NCBI GenBank assembly: GCA_000934455.1 | Contig: KN889318.1 | Location: forward strand, 48,467-93,293 | Length of the DNA: 44,827 bases | Direction: 5' to 3' | Source: Apostichopus parvimensis | Taxonomy: Eukaryota > Echinodermata > Holothuroidea > Aspidochirotida > Stichopodidae | Shown here: positions 1-11,500 of the stretch, one piece after another | Numbering within the stretch: position 1 is the first letter of the stretch | Layout: each line of letters opens with the position of its first letter | Translations under genes and position numbers: made by a program | Notes under the pieces: model-generated | What the model was told of the DNA's origin: nothing | The model's input: only the letters and a program-made list of their open reading frames with translations | Databases searched by the model: none

Positions 1-30
<30 letters not shown>
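1..30. repeat. TA/GA dinucleotide microsatellite
   Basis: A short TA run (1-8) is followed by about 11 GA units (9-30). It lies in the intron just downstream of the last visible exon of the minus-strand gene D. It is a simple repeat with no sign of function. Confidence 0.9.
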
Positions 31-31
<1 letters not shown>

Positions 32-60
32 ATCATATGCAATATATGCAATTACTGCAC

Positions 61-398
61 CTGTGCTTAACAATACAGTCGAGGAGAACTCGCTCTGTTG
101 ATATATAGATGCATTAGCAACACACGCAAGTCTCGCCTGATCACCGCAGTTCTCGAAGTTGTATTCCGCAGTTGCATGAAACGTGCTTGTCCCGGTTTTG
201 TTGTTAAGGACGGTGCGACTTTGCACATTCGACACTAAAGTATAGCTGGATTTATCAAGTTGAACCCAAGTAAGTGGCATGGGAGGTCTATATCCTTCAG
301 ACGAGCATGTTATCCTTCCAGACAAAGCGGATTGTATCGTACAGACCTCTTCATTTTCACATCCATCGATCGCAACAGACGTATTCCCAGGGGAAACT
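61..398 (-). pseudogene. Gene D exon 4, Ig-like, with 2-bp frameshift
   Basis: The acceptor is at 400-399 (pyrimidine tract then CAG) and the donor GTGCAG starts at 60. From the acceptor in phase 1, the first 12 codons give a segment ending in Asp-Gly-Cys, matching the Asp-Cys start of exon 3. The frame then hits a stop within about 20 codons. Two bases out of frame, the rest of the exon is open to the donor with Ig-type residues (ITCSS, LTWVQ, LACVAN). The switch falls at a (TG)3 tract on the coding strand (358-363). Exon length is 338, two more than the 336 needed for the 1-1 phase used by the other exons. This looks like a 2-bp slippage insertion: an allele, an assembly error, or true loss of function. 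Confidence 0.6.
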
Positions 399-3300
399 GA
401 CACAAGAGGAATGAAATTTTAAAAAGAAGTAATGAAAAACGCAGTCAAACCTCTTGAAAAGTAATACAAGTATGCTGTCACTCAGTATAATGAAAAACCG
501 TCTAAGATGCTAAATATTTGCTGGAATATATTTCCATCAAAATGTACTTCTTTTAATGTTGCACACCCGTGTGGGTACGGATACTTGGGAAGGCTAGCCA
601 ATGAAGATCAGTTAACTCCAGATGTCCAGTTAGTGTCATTTATTAACAAATACCAAACCAAACAGTGCACTAACCTAACGCTATTCGTAAGAAGGTATTA
701 TCACAATTGTACAGTGTTAATAAAATTAAGAAAATAAGGGATAAAACACTGCACAACTTTTAAATAGAACCCAGAACATAACAGTGGGTTTTCACATCTC
801 AAACTTAATTAGGTGAGTCAGCATTGGCTCTCTCTCTCAACCAGGGTTGGACTTTGTGGCATTTTCATTTACACGGATAAAAATAATTTGATTGTAAAAC
901 GTATATATACCTTACACCATCAACAACATATGAAACCGAAAATCTGTATATTCGACATAGAACAATACAATAAAACCGTTTTGACTTATATATCGTTCGT
1001 AAGTAAGTTCGTTCGTTCGTAAGCTCAAGATGCATGATATGCGATAAATAGTTTCCAATACCGATGCAATGTCACAAGGGAATCGAATAAATGTGATTCA
1101 AAACATGAGATCTATACTGTTTCAGACTATCGTTGGGAATTTGAGCATGTAATGGATGATCTCAGCATACAACTGCTTCATGCCACTAAGTTATGGAATT
1201 CACCACCTGGTACAATACGTGCTTGTTTAAGTGTTTCAACGTTGTCTTTGTAGATAGTTCATCCATATGTGTACTATTCATATGTGTAACTTTCTAGTTT
1301 TGAAATTTATTTTATATTGGGGAGCACATTGTTATGTACTGTACTCTACAGGGGATGGGTGGGTCGCTAGGTCAAAGGGATAGTAGGGGCGAGGGGTGGG
1401 GTCTGCAGGTGTAAGGTATATTATGGATTCTTTGTTCTTCAGCTCCTGTATTAATCGTCCGTTTTAATTTCCAATGATAAGTATGTTACATGAACTAATG
1501 AAACAAACCAACGAAGTAAACGTGAACATATATTTGTCATTTAACGTCAATAAGGCATAGTGTCATTTCATTTAATGTTGTTGTGATATATGATCATAAG
1601 GAAGTAGTGATTTCTTATTTTCAATTAAAATTTCTTCTATCAAACAAAAGTGGAACGCAATTGCACTTACTTGTAATACTGATTTTAGTCCCAGTTATAG
1701 TAGTTACCTCGCCGTTTGTAGAAGTGCATACATATGATCCTTCCTGATCATATTTTCTAACGGTTATTTCAACTTGTCCGCTATCCGTTCTGCGACAAAT
1801 GTCATGTTTGACACATCTCCCATCCAAATTGCTTAATGACGCTTCTGTAATCATTTCTTTAGTCCCATTAAGAAAAGTAGCTTCGATTTGGGCAAGTTTG
1901 TGCGACTTTGATGGACAGTTTAGCATAAATGATGTCCCAACTTCTACAAACTTGTCTTCATAGGTCACATTAAAATCTTGCGTGTCACCTGTTACTAGAA
2001 CTGAACTGTTATTGTTTTCATTAACAGCGAATCCAGTAGCCACACATGTAAAAAGCTGCAAAACACTTTTCTTCGTGGCGTAAGTCATAATAGAAATGGT
2101 TGTATGCAAATTATTATTGCTCTCTTCTCTTGTCTCATCTGGCTGGGTCTCTTTCATCCCTGTTGGACCTAGAGAGAGCCATGTTAAACCAATTTTGGGA
2201 CGAGCGTCTCGTGCTACACATATTAAAACATTTGTGCCTTCCTTCCCATCCTGCACACACTGTGAAGATGAAGATGTCCTGCAATCTTCAACGCTGATTG
2301 TTTCCAACGGCACTGTTTAATGTGATAGTGAGAAAACAATCTTAAATTTGTTGTTCGATTCCTTACTGTCCCCTAAAGGGATAACTATGTCACGATTACT
2401 TTCGTAACTGTTATTTTTACAGCTTTATGCAAGTATTAATAACCCATTTTCTCCACTATTATATTTTTTATGAATTGAAGTGCAACATAGGATGGTTGAT
2501 AAAAGCTTTAGCAACAGACTCCTCTTTGGTTTCACTCACATAATAAGCGCCAAAAAGAGGCAAGGGAATATTCCCTTCTGTCGCAGATTTCAAACAAATG
2601 TGATATAACGTACTACCATTATCGGGTTAGGCAACCGGAAAATTACGATAACTAATTGTTGCTTCCCATTCCGAGTTGCATATCAAATAATTAGAAACTG
2701 AGAATTAATTTTTTTTGGGAACGGAAACACTTGTCGTGTTATCTCACTCTATCATATTTACACGAATACATTAATGGCTTAGGGGCATTGACGTGGGCAG
2801 TTACAATTGAAAATAGAACGGACAAATCTCTGATAATTGCTGATTTATCCCTGACACGGTAGTTAAAGAAACACATGATTAATTTATACAGAAGGCACTA
2901 TACCTCTTGCAAACCCCTAATGACCTCAGTAATACAGGATGGCAAAAACTCATATTTTTTTGTTATTCCAAACCTACTTGAAAATATTTAAGCAGATCTC
3001 ATTTACCTATGATGTTTACTTCCATGTCTGCCTTTGAGCTCCTTCCATCTTCATGTAGGACAGATATGGTGTAAGTTCCTTCATTTCTGATTTCAGGGTT
3101 ATTAATGATCATGGAACCGTCTGATTTGATGTCAAATTCCCCTGAATCATATCCATTGCCATATTTGTTTATTCTATCTATCCTTAAGAAAGATTCTTCG
3201 TTTCCATTAAAATACCAACGAACCGCATGAAAAGAACTTTCGTATTGGCATGATATCACTGATTTCACGTTCTGGGTCACACGATAAATACCTTCACAAA

Positions 3301-3967
3301 CGAGTCTTGAATCTGAAAAAAATACAAATAAGGCACAAGTGGAGAACGTTTATTTTAGAGTAATGAATCCTCTGGAAAACTATTGAGTACATAATACTGC
3401 AGTATAATATAGATAGATATCAAAGTATCACACAATATAAGATGACCTTAATTCCAAAGCTAACAATAAAATTGACTTCAATCGGACATAAAAGCTATTT
3501 TAATTTTATTTAATATTTTAATGCACACGAATTAAGTTTACATATAGCCTATCGTAATGCGCTTTGTTTTCATGAAAGGCCGTTTGCATTAATCTTTCAG
3601 TAAAAATGGGAACATCTTAAAGGAGGAATACGGATTTTAATATTCAATTTTCAATGCATATCGTTATAGAGAAGAAATGGTTTAATTTGTTTTATCCTTG
3701 AAGAGAAAAATTAGATAGCAAATCGTCCTTTGTTGTTTAATCAATTACATTTCCATCATGTAAATACTACACGCATGTGTCAGGGACGTTGAAGAGTAAT
3801 TATTACGTCCAATACAAATGATTAGAACATATAATCGTTCTTTACTGACCAGCAGCTTAACTAAATTATCGATTTAAGTAATGAGGCACGGTAGAAGTCT
3901 TACCAGAGATTCGCACACAAAAGACCAGCACGTATAAGATCCACCGAATTCGTTGTACAATCCCCAT
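61..3967 (-). CDS. Gene D: Ig-superfamily receptor, 5' part only (runs off left edge)
   Basis: Minus-strand gene reconstructed from splice sites. Exons in transcript order: 3967-3904 (ATG and signal peptide), 3312-3007 (Ig), 2312-1671 (two Ig-like units), 398-61 (Ig, with a frameshift). All junctions are phase 1, the usual phase for Ig-domain exons, and all introns are GT-AG. The start ATG at 3967-3965 opens a short hydrophobic leader (WILYVLVFCV). No TM or kinase exon is visible because the gene continues left of position 1. The third exon and the Ig-2 exon of genes B and C share a Cys-x(n)-Cys pair before the Ig core, so D is probably a relative of that family. Whether it too ends in a kinase-like domain cannot be seen. 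The ATG lies about 1.5 kb from that of gene A, head-to-head. The ligand and function are unknown. Confidence 0.75.
1671..2312 (-). CDS. Gene D exon 3: two Ig-like domains
   Basis: 642 nt, phase 1-1, open throughout. The first unit has an N-terminal Cys pair (EDCRTSSSSQC) before the Ig cysteines (VLICVA ... LFTCVA) and a core Trp (LTWLSLG). The second unit has SFMLNCPS and GSYVCTST. Two Ig units in one exon suggest intron loss or fusion of two ancestral phase-1 exons. Several N-glycosylation sequons are present (NSS, NVT, NGT). Confidence 0.75.
3007..3312 (-). CDS. Gene D exon 2: V-set-like Ig domain
   Basis: 306 nt, phase 1-1. Ig hallmarks are VISCQYESS, the core Trp in VRWYFNG, and the F-strand-like EGTYTISV, where the second canonical Cys is absent. 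The acceptor is at 3314-3313 and the donor GTAAAT starts at 3006. This is the membrane-distal domain if the leader exon is correct. Confidence 0.75.
3904..3967 (-). CDS. Gene D exon 1: signal peptide
   Basis: ATG at 3967-3965, 64 nt, phase 1 exit, donor GTAAGA at 3903. It encodes about 21 residues: Met, basic residues (QRIR), then a hydrophobic core (WILYVLVFCV). The length equals that of gene B's leader exon (64 nt). A longer upstream in-frame ATG exists, but this shorter leader fits the family pattern. Confidence 0.65.
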
Positions 3968-5455
3968 TTTCTGTTTGTGTTTAAAGAGTTGAAAGCCTAA
4001 AGAGTAGACCCCTAAACAACAAAAGAAAATAAACGTTAGCGCACATAAACAATACACAACTTTTAAACGATACTGAAGTGAGGTTATTTTTGCTATTATT
4101 TCAACAAATGGAGGTAATACCAACCATCGACGAGAAGCGTTTCATCTATCAGACACTGTCGTTGTAATCGTCATCACTCTGTTATGTGGTTAACGGGTCC
4201 ACGAAATGAAACTGAATTCTGCTAAGTGTACAGTTGTTTGCTGTAGGTCATACTAAATAAATATATCTTGAATGTTATCAACTTTATCGCGTATATACGT
4301 GTTACCTTTGGAACTTGAACGAGGAGTTATGAAATACTGCAAAACGGTTAAGACTGTTTTTCTTTCTTTCTAACGACACATGATGTATAAGCTCATGAGA
4401 CATATGAACAATTTAGATCATAGTAGCTTTAACGTTTTCTAAACAAACTAGGCCAAATTTCATTCAGTGCTTTTTTGATCATTGAGTTTGGTATTTGAAA
4501 CGACTAATGCAAGTATAGAACCAAAGTATAAATTACCTTATTACGCTGGACAAAAATACATGGTAAATTTTCTTTGCGACCTACGGTCCCATTGTTTCAT
4601 TCAGTGCTTCAATAAAAGGGCATTGATTTTAACTTACTGACAAAAAACGAAGTACATTGTGCACCTTTTATATTCTTGAGCTTAAAGTGTAATGGTTTCG
4701 ATCGTGTAACAACCTTTCAAATTTATGAATATAATAGAAAATAACACCATGTTATTTTCAATGACAATGTGAGACAATTTGCCAAGTGAGAGACCCTATC
4801 GCTTATATATAACATACAAATACAACATGTCGAGAAACTAAAGGGATTAGCTCAAACAAATTTAAGAAACAAATCAAGTTTTTCATGAAGGCCCGTGATC
4901 TGCATATTTTGACTACCAAAGTACAGCTAAATTTTATTTCACTTTCTAAAGCGTTGAGTGGAAGGACTAATGAGTTAAACAGTCAACGAAAAAAAAAGAA
5001 GTAATTATTGTTCTTCAAACAGAAAGTTCATAAACAATGATGGCTTCGAGGGCCTTCATTATTTATTATTCCTTAACGGGTTTATAAGTAACATATTTAT
5101 ATGGAAGCTAATAAAATCGAAAGACAACCTAACAGTAGATGATTTGAAACTGGCTAAATTGATCCTGCTAAATATTGCATTACGTGATGTTACTTTGAAC
5201 TGTCTGTATTTTGATTGGATGATCAATTTACAAGAGAGGTTAGTATGACAAATACGTCTGCGAAACACAACTTGTACCATGAAATCATAGCCATTATTAC
5301 CATGTCGTGCTGCATAATTAAGTGTATGCAACTGAATTGGGCTAAAGTATTAATATCTCTTTCCATTCTCTTCAGCTTTAGGTCAAGCTTTCTGAACCAT
5401 TGTACATCATCTTACTCTTATACGTTATATCCTGCACCAATTTCAGATACGCAAC
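3968..5455. promoter_or_regulatory. Divergent intergenic region between genes D and A
   Basis: About 1.5 kb separates the ATGs of D (minus) and A (plus), so both promoters and 5'UTRs should lie here. An acceptor-like CAG (5444-5446) sits just before the ATG of A, suggesting a 5'UTR intron. No clear TATA box, initiator or binding site could be assigned. No conserved reading frame was seen. Confidence 0.4.
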
Positions 5456-5510
5456 ATGCAACGTCGACGTGCTTACTTTGGGATGCTATTTCTCTACACT
5501 TTTTCCTCAA
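5456..5510 (+). CDS. Gene A exon 1: signal peptide
   Basis: ATG at 5456 followed by a basic n-region (QRRR) and a hydrophobic stretch (MLFLYTF). Donor GTAAGT at 5511, exit phase 1. A splice acceptor lies 9 nt before the ATG, so the 5'UTR is probably interrupted by an intron, as in gene B. Confidence 0.75.
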
Positions 5511-8500
5511 GTAAGTAATTTTTTCTTCTTTTAGCGTCACTTCCTCTAGTTTCTATCTTGACGTTACTCGTGTGACATTCCTTTGTCTTTCTTTCAAAAT
5601 ATCATCTGTGACAATTTGTTTGGACTTGATCAAGTATAGTAAGGGATATTAGTTTGGATAGTAGTTTCTAAACTACTATCCCACTTGATATATGTAGACA
5701 TGAATGTTTGGTGGGGGTAACATCATATTTTCCTGCTTTTACTCCAGATTTGGCTCAGCTGATAATAACAGAATCAATTCTTCCTGGCCATTCAGTCAAC
5801 ATGATCTGTCCTTGTAACACACCGTCGAAGAGCTCTCTGATGTGGCTATTCAATGGAAGGATAATGTTTGCCGAATCCCTGCTGCCCAGTGAATTTGGAT
5901 TTAGCAACGTTAACGGAAGTTTAGCGGACCACGAAGGATATTCGCGTCTGCATGTTTATGATTTCTCTGACAACAACAGAGGTGTTTATACATGCCACGT
6001 TGACAATTCCATACAGAGCACGTATAACTTAGTTGACGAAGGTCAGTTACTTCCTGATACAGGGTAAACATGGATTACCCTTTATAAAACGTAACCACGT
6101 TGTCTGCAGTTGATCTTAATTTTGTAGAACACCCAAAACCAAAACTGTATTAGCTTTACTTCAATTTGTGGATTGAATGTTTATACCCTTATCAGGAACG
6201 GAGAATGTTAAAGCTTTTACTTCTTATATGGACGTTTATTGGTTGCAGTGATATAGCTGGTCGTTATTATTCTTATAGCCTACTTAACAAACTTTCCATC
6301 AATTAAAATAATAATTTCTATACTAAAATTTTCCCTCTTATCCAAAGGTCAGAATGCAATAATTTCGTTATTACCCAGTGAGATTCGATTACGTTAAGAA
6401 GTTGGTCTCGGTACGCCGATCTATACAAAGTAACCAACTTTGATTTCTAAAGGTTTCATGGTGACATAAAACAAAACTATTATTTTGATATTTTGATAAC
6501 ATAAACGCTGTTTTACGTCTCTGTAGATTCTCTTTAAACACCTCTTGTTCAATTCAGGTAACAAAATTACCAGTCTCAGTTGAACTATGTTTGATAACGA
6601 CCTAATTTAAACTGCAAGCAACTATTTTGTTTTAACACGGTATTTGATTTTGTTTTTCTTTTCGAGCAGTTGGCAAGCTGCAGATTTACCTTAATGGATA
6701 CATCCTAGAAAAATCGAAATACATCACAGCGGAAAGGATGTATACGTTACGGTGTACTGATCGTGGTCCACAAGAGAATGAGGATCACGTAGTGCGCATC
6801 ACATTGAATACTACTTATCTCTCCAAGATAGGTAAAGAAAAATATGAAACCCAACCATTTTTAGGAATAAAGGACGCAGCGTTTCAACATTTTCTCACGA
6901 AAAATACTTCACAACTAATAGTCAGCTGCCGACGTCAAGGGATTAATGGAAACCTGATTGGATTTTCTGTTCGAAGCCTTTTAGCGGTTGGTGAGAAAAA
7001 ACAACAGTTCATCCCACATTCAACTTTCAATAAAATCGTTAATTTTTGTTTCCTGTAAAAGTATACATTAATATTTTAGTTATACTTGACATATCTTGTT
7101 AGCTTCAAGCCATCTTGAAATATCAGTAGAAACCACGTTACAGAATGAATGTATGAAATATTCGTCAAATAAATTGTGGTGTAGATAAAGGTCAATCTGA
7201 TTGTAGCAGGAAAACGATGAAGGCACATGTGAAATTGCAATAAAGGTGTTAGACACACGTCTGTGTCCTTGAGAAATGGCAATTATAGTCAATATCGGAC
7301 GCAATCATAACATATTTGTTTTATGTAGTTATTGTCTGTGTTAAAATACTCTTGAATTATAAAAAGTTTTTATATTGTCCTCAATCGTCCTTAATTTCAG
7401 TTGTTCCAGATTTAAGGATTATCATAAATGGTGTTAACGTATCAGGAGCCTATACCGCAGAACGAGGGGCTAATCTGACAGTTGAGTGTATCGCATTTGG
7501 TACTAAACCGAAAGTAATACTAACTTGGCAAACCATGGATTTTACTGATGATAATTACACAGATCTTGAAGAGAACTACAACATCCACCATCTGTCGACT
7601 GTTGATTACAAAATCCATCTAGAGACAAAATTGGAAAATAACATTAATATAACGTGTTTAATGCATGGTCCAACCGAGATCCTCGACGATAGTGTCACAA
7701 TCAGGATACTTGCAAGGGGTAAGTCGGTTTTCCTCATACACAAATAAGTACATTAGTATATATACGTATATAAGAAGATAAGTACAGTTAAAATATACGA
7801 CTGGTTTACATTTTATTTCTCCAAATCTCTGACTTATAGAGCCACACCGGATACTCCTGTTATTTGCTATTTCCGGAGGTGTCATTTTGTGTGCGGTCAT
7901 CACTGTCATGTACTACAGACGTCGCGGTTTGTAGCCTATTTTTGTACCATATCATATTCTGCCCAAAACATATATAATATAAAATACATTCTTTATGTCA
8001 AATTTGTAGTAATATCCTATTCTTAGACAAGATACGGGAGTGATTGGGTGACGGGAGTGACAGGGGTAACGGGAGTGACGGATGTGAGCGTGGGTATGGT
8101 GTACCTTCAAATCAGTGCCACTTGTCGTATTAACCTTCTACGAAAATTTCCTCCCACCCTGCCCCACTCCACCCCACCCCACCTCTCCACCGATTGAACC
8201 CTCTTCCGCTGCCTCTATTCTTAGAATCATCTTCTCATTGACAGTGTTGATGTTCAGTATTCATTCATTCATTATTTTATTTCTCTGACAGGCACTCCAT
8301 TAACACTCTTACAGCAAACGTGGAGGTTAAGGTAAGCTTCACATCGTGGGTATTGAATTATTTATTGCCTTGTATATTCTGAAGAAAATGTATGTATCTG
8401 CATTGATAGATTTTGACGAATCGACACAATAAAGTATATAAACTGCATTGCACCATATCTGATATTGGTGTATTACACGATCAGTAAACACCGGAAAAGC

Positions 8501-11500
8501 AGGAAGCCTAGCTTCTATTGACTTTGTTTATAACAGGTGAACAGTAAAAAGTACTTTTGTAAAATATACTTAGAACACCCAGTATGTAACAGTCTGTTTG
8601 CATTAAATATTCCATTTGCAGAGCGACACAGACTCAAGTGGTTCACGGTGGCACTTCCGTGGTCGTGTCAACTCAAGGTGTGTTACCCTAAAGGTTGTCG
8701 ACAGAGAAGTATTAAGTATTTATTTGATTAGAAGGACGTCTACGAAGCGTATGTATATCAGTATATACAAAGTGAACTAAACAGTAAAATAACTTCATGC
8801 ATAACAGTATATATAAAGCGCAATAAACTGTGCATATACATTTGTAATAAAGGCTACGAATCATGTTAAATAAACGAAAGGAAACACAGTAATAATGTCA
8901 ATTTGCACAGTTACAAAGAATTTCAATTACATTCGACTTCACGGAAAGCAATAACAAAATACACAATGCCATGGAGTTCCTAGATACTAAGAGGAATATT
9001 TTCTTTTCAGTTTATTTGACATTTCATCTTCCGTCTGAATCAGACAAAAAAATATCCTCTGATTACAAACTTTTGGTCCTGATTAGTGTTATTATTTTCA
9101 GATTTGAATGCAAGTTGTAGTGGAGAAAATTCAAAGCACGGACCAGTGAAAATGTCATGCGGTTTGCAGAGGCAAAACGTGTCATTAATACATATAATTT
9201 CAAGTGGGAAAACATTCGACTACTGGGAGGCGCTGGACAGTTCTCGAAAAGTCCCACATATTGTTGCTAAAACAGTATCAGGTGAGTAATTTTTGTTGAT
9301 CTCTCTATAGGCCTATAGCGCTTTGTAAACATGCTGTGGTGACAGTTCTATTTTGTCAACCAAATATATATTCCTGCTTCGATCAGGAAAAGACCACTAT
9401 TAGAGCAAAGGGATTTTCCCATTTGGGAATGCAAATAACTTATTGGTAGTTATAAGTGGCTATTCCTATTAATATTTGTGATATGATGTTTGTGATGTTT
9501 GTGGATATTGGATATAGACAGACTTGTTGTGTATAATGTATAATCCTAGAGCATCTGCTTGTCTCAACGTTCATAGACATAGATTTTTCAGTGCAACGTT
9601 AAATTGTTTAATTACAGTAACTATACAAGTTATAAACCATGTTATTATTACAGTCATATTTGTCTTGCATATCAGGCATTTTTTCAATATATCTACTTGC
9701 TAATGTAGCCAAAATGTTACAATTGCCACATTGCAGTTATCTCAAAACAGTTGCTTGTCATTATTGGGCACACCTGTGGCCTTCTTTCCCCACATCAAAG
9801 TTTCTCAGTATAAAGTATTTTGGGTCTTTCTGTATTCCCTTGCATTCAAGTACAAAGGTAACGATTTTACCAACTTAATTTCAGGAAAGGCACAAATGAA
9901 CGACGGCTATCATTTTTTGAAACTTGTAAGCTATCTCAGATCCATAAAGCAGAATCAAAACATTGTTGAGTGCCTCGGCTTTGCAACAGAATCAGGTAAA
10001 CGTTTTGATTATTATCCAGTCAATGACTGTAACATTATAACATTTCACACAAAGTTAACAACTCTCATCATCTCAACGTGTCATCATTCTGCACTATTGG
10101 TGTAATATTTAACAGGAAGAATTTATGTTCATTCGTTACACCTAAAAATATCTTAACGTGCAAATGAGGGAATTGCCAGGGGCGGTATGTATAATATTCT
10201 TATAAAACATGGTAGGCAGTTGTTTATGTTATATGATAAGTGTGTTTCAATTGTGCCAATTATTGCATGTGGTGTAGTGGGATTCTATAATGGCACCAAC
10301 TAGCACATTAAGCCCATAGCATGTATGTTCATAAATCTTTTGTTGATATTAATTATCTATTTATAATAAAATTATAGTTTATATATAACTGTCTATCATA
10401 GTACCGTACTACGTGTACCACGAATTTCTTGAGAACGGAACATTGCGAGATTTTTTGCTGAAACATTTCCAGCCACAGTGGCAACAGGGCAAACAATGTC
10501 AAGACAATAATACATCAGAAAAACAGAACTCTCTCACTAAGTTTGCCAAAGACGTGGCTAATGGGATAGAATTCCTTCATATCAATAAGGTAATATATAA
10601 TTGTCATTAAGAATCTATAATATAAAGTAAGATGCTATGAACAAGATTCGTTCATTTTCTTTTAGTTTTGAGGACAAAACGACATTGCTATTAACTGCTT
10701 CACTTGACTAGCTGTTTTACATATAGTAGCATTTAGTACACCGCTAATTCTTCTTATTCCCAAAGTGAAAACAGATTCTTCTATTTTGTACACTGGTATC
10801 TTATTATATTTTCAAAAAAATATCTATCCATTGACAACTTTTAGCTGTGTCACCCTGCTCTTGCATCGCGGAAAGTCCTACTTGGAACAAATTACGTTTG
10901 TAAACTGTTTGACTTCTGGCCGATAGAAATCTCTGGTGAGAGAGTTAAGAACTTATCTCAGAAAGTAAGTACCATATACCCACGTTATATTTTCAGTGTA
11001 GAGCAGTTATTAATTATGAGGGCAGCAAAGACACACAATTCTTGCTTCTTAAGGAAGTTTTACAGTTTCTTTCGACCACTTTATGCATGTTCGACGCTAA
11101 TTCCGTGATCAGTTTCTATATGAAGGTATGCAACTATTAAATTTTAATTGAATTATCTCCACAACTAATATCTTTCCCTCGTTCCTTCAGAAAAATCCTC
11201 CAACCGCTTGGTTCCCTCCCGAAACACTATTCCTCAATACGTACGGATTTCCTTCCGACGTGTGGGCGTTTGGGGTATTGATGTGGGAACTGTTTTCTTA
11301 TGGTAAGTCAATTACACATCCAGCTGTATGAATGCGTTTATACTCTGATTAATTGTTCACATTATTAACGATAAAGTTACCTTATATACCTTATATATCA
11401 TATGCAGTGCCAATGACTTAAAGCTACTTCACATTTCCGTTGCAGGTGAGACTCCTTACCACCATAAACGTCCCCGAGATATTGAACGAAGTGTCAGAAA

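Noticed and set aside
2096-2320. Plus-strand frames over 2096-2320
   Set aside because: They are antisense shadows of gene D exon 3, which has Ig residues and proper splice sites on the minus strand.
8040-8200. GGGAGTGAC-type and CCCCACC-type repeats in a gene A intron
   Set aside because: Simple low-complexity sequence; not a CRISPR array or regular minisatellite.
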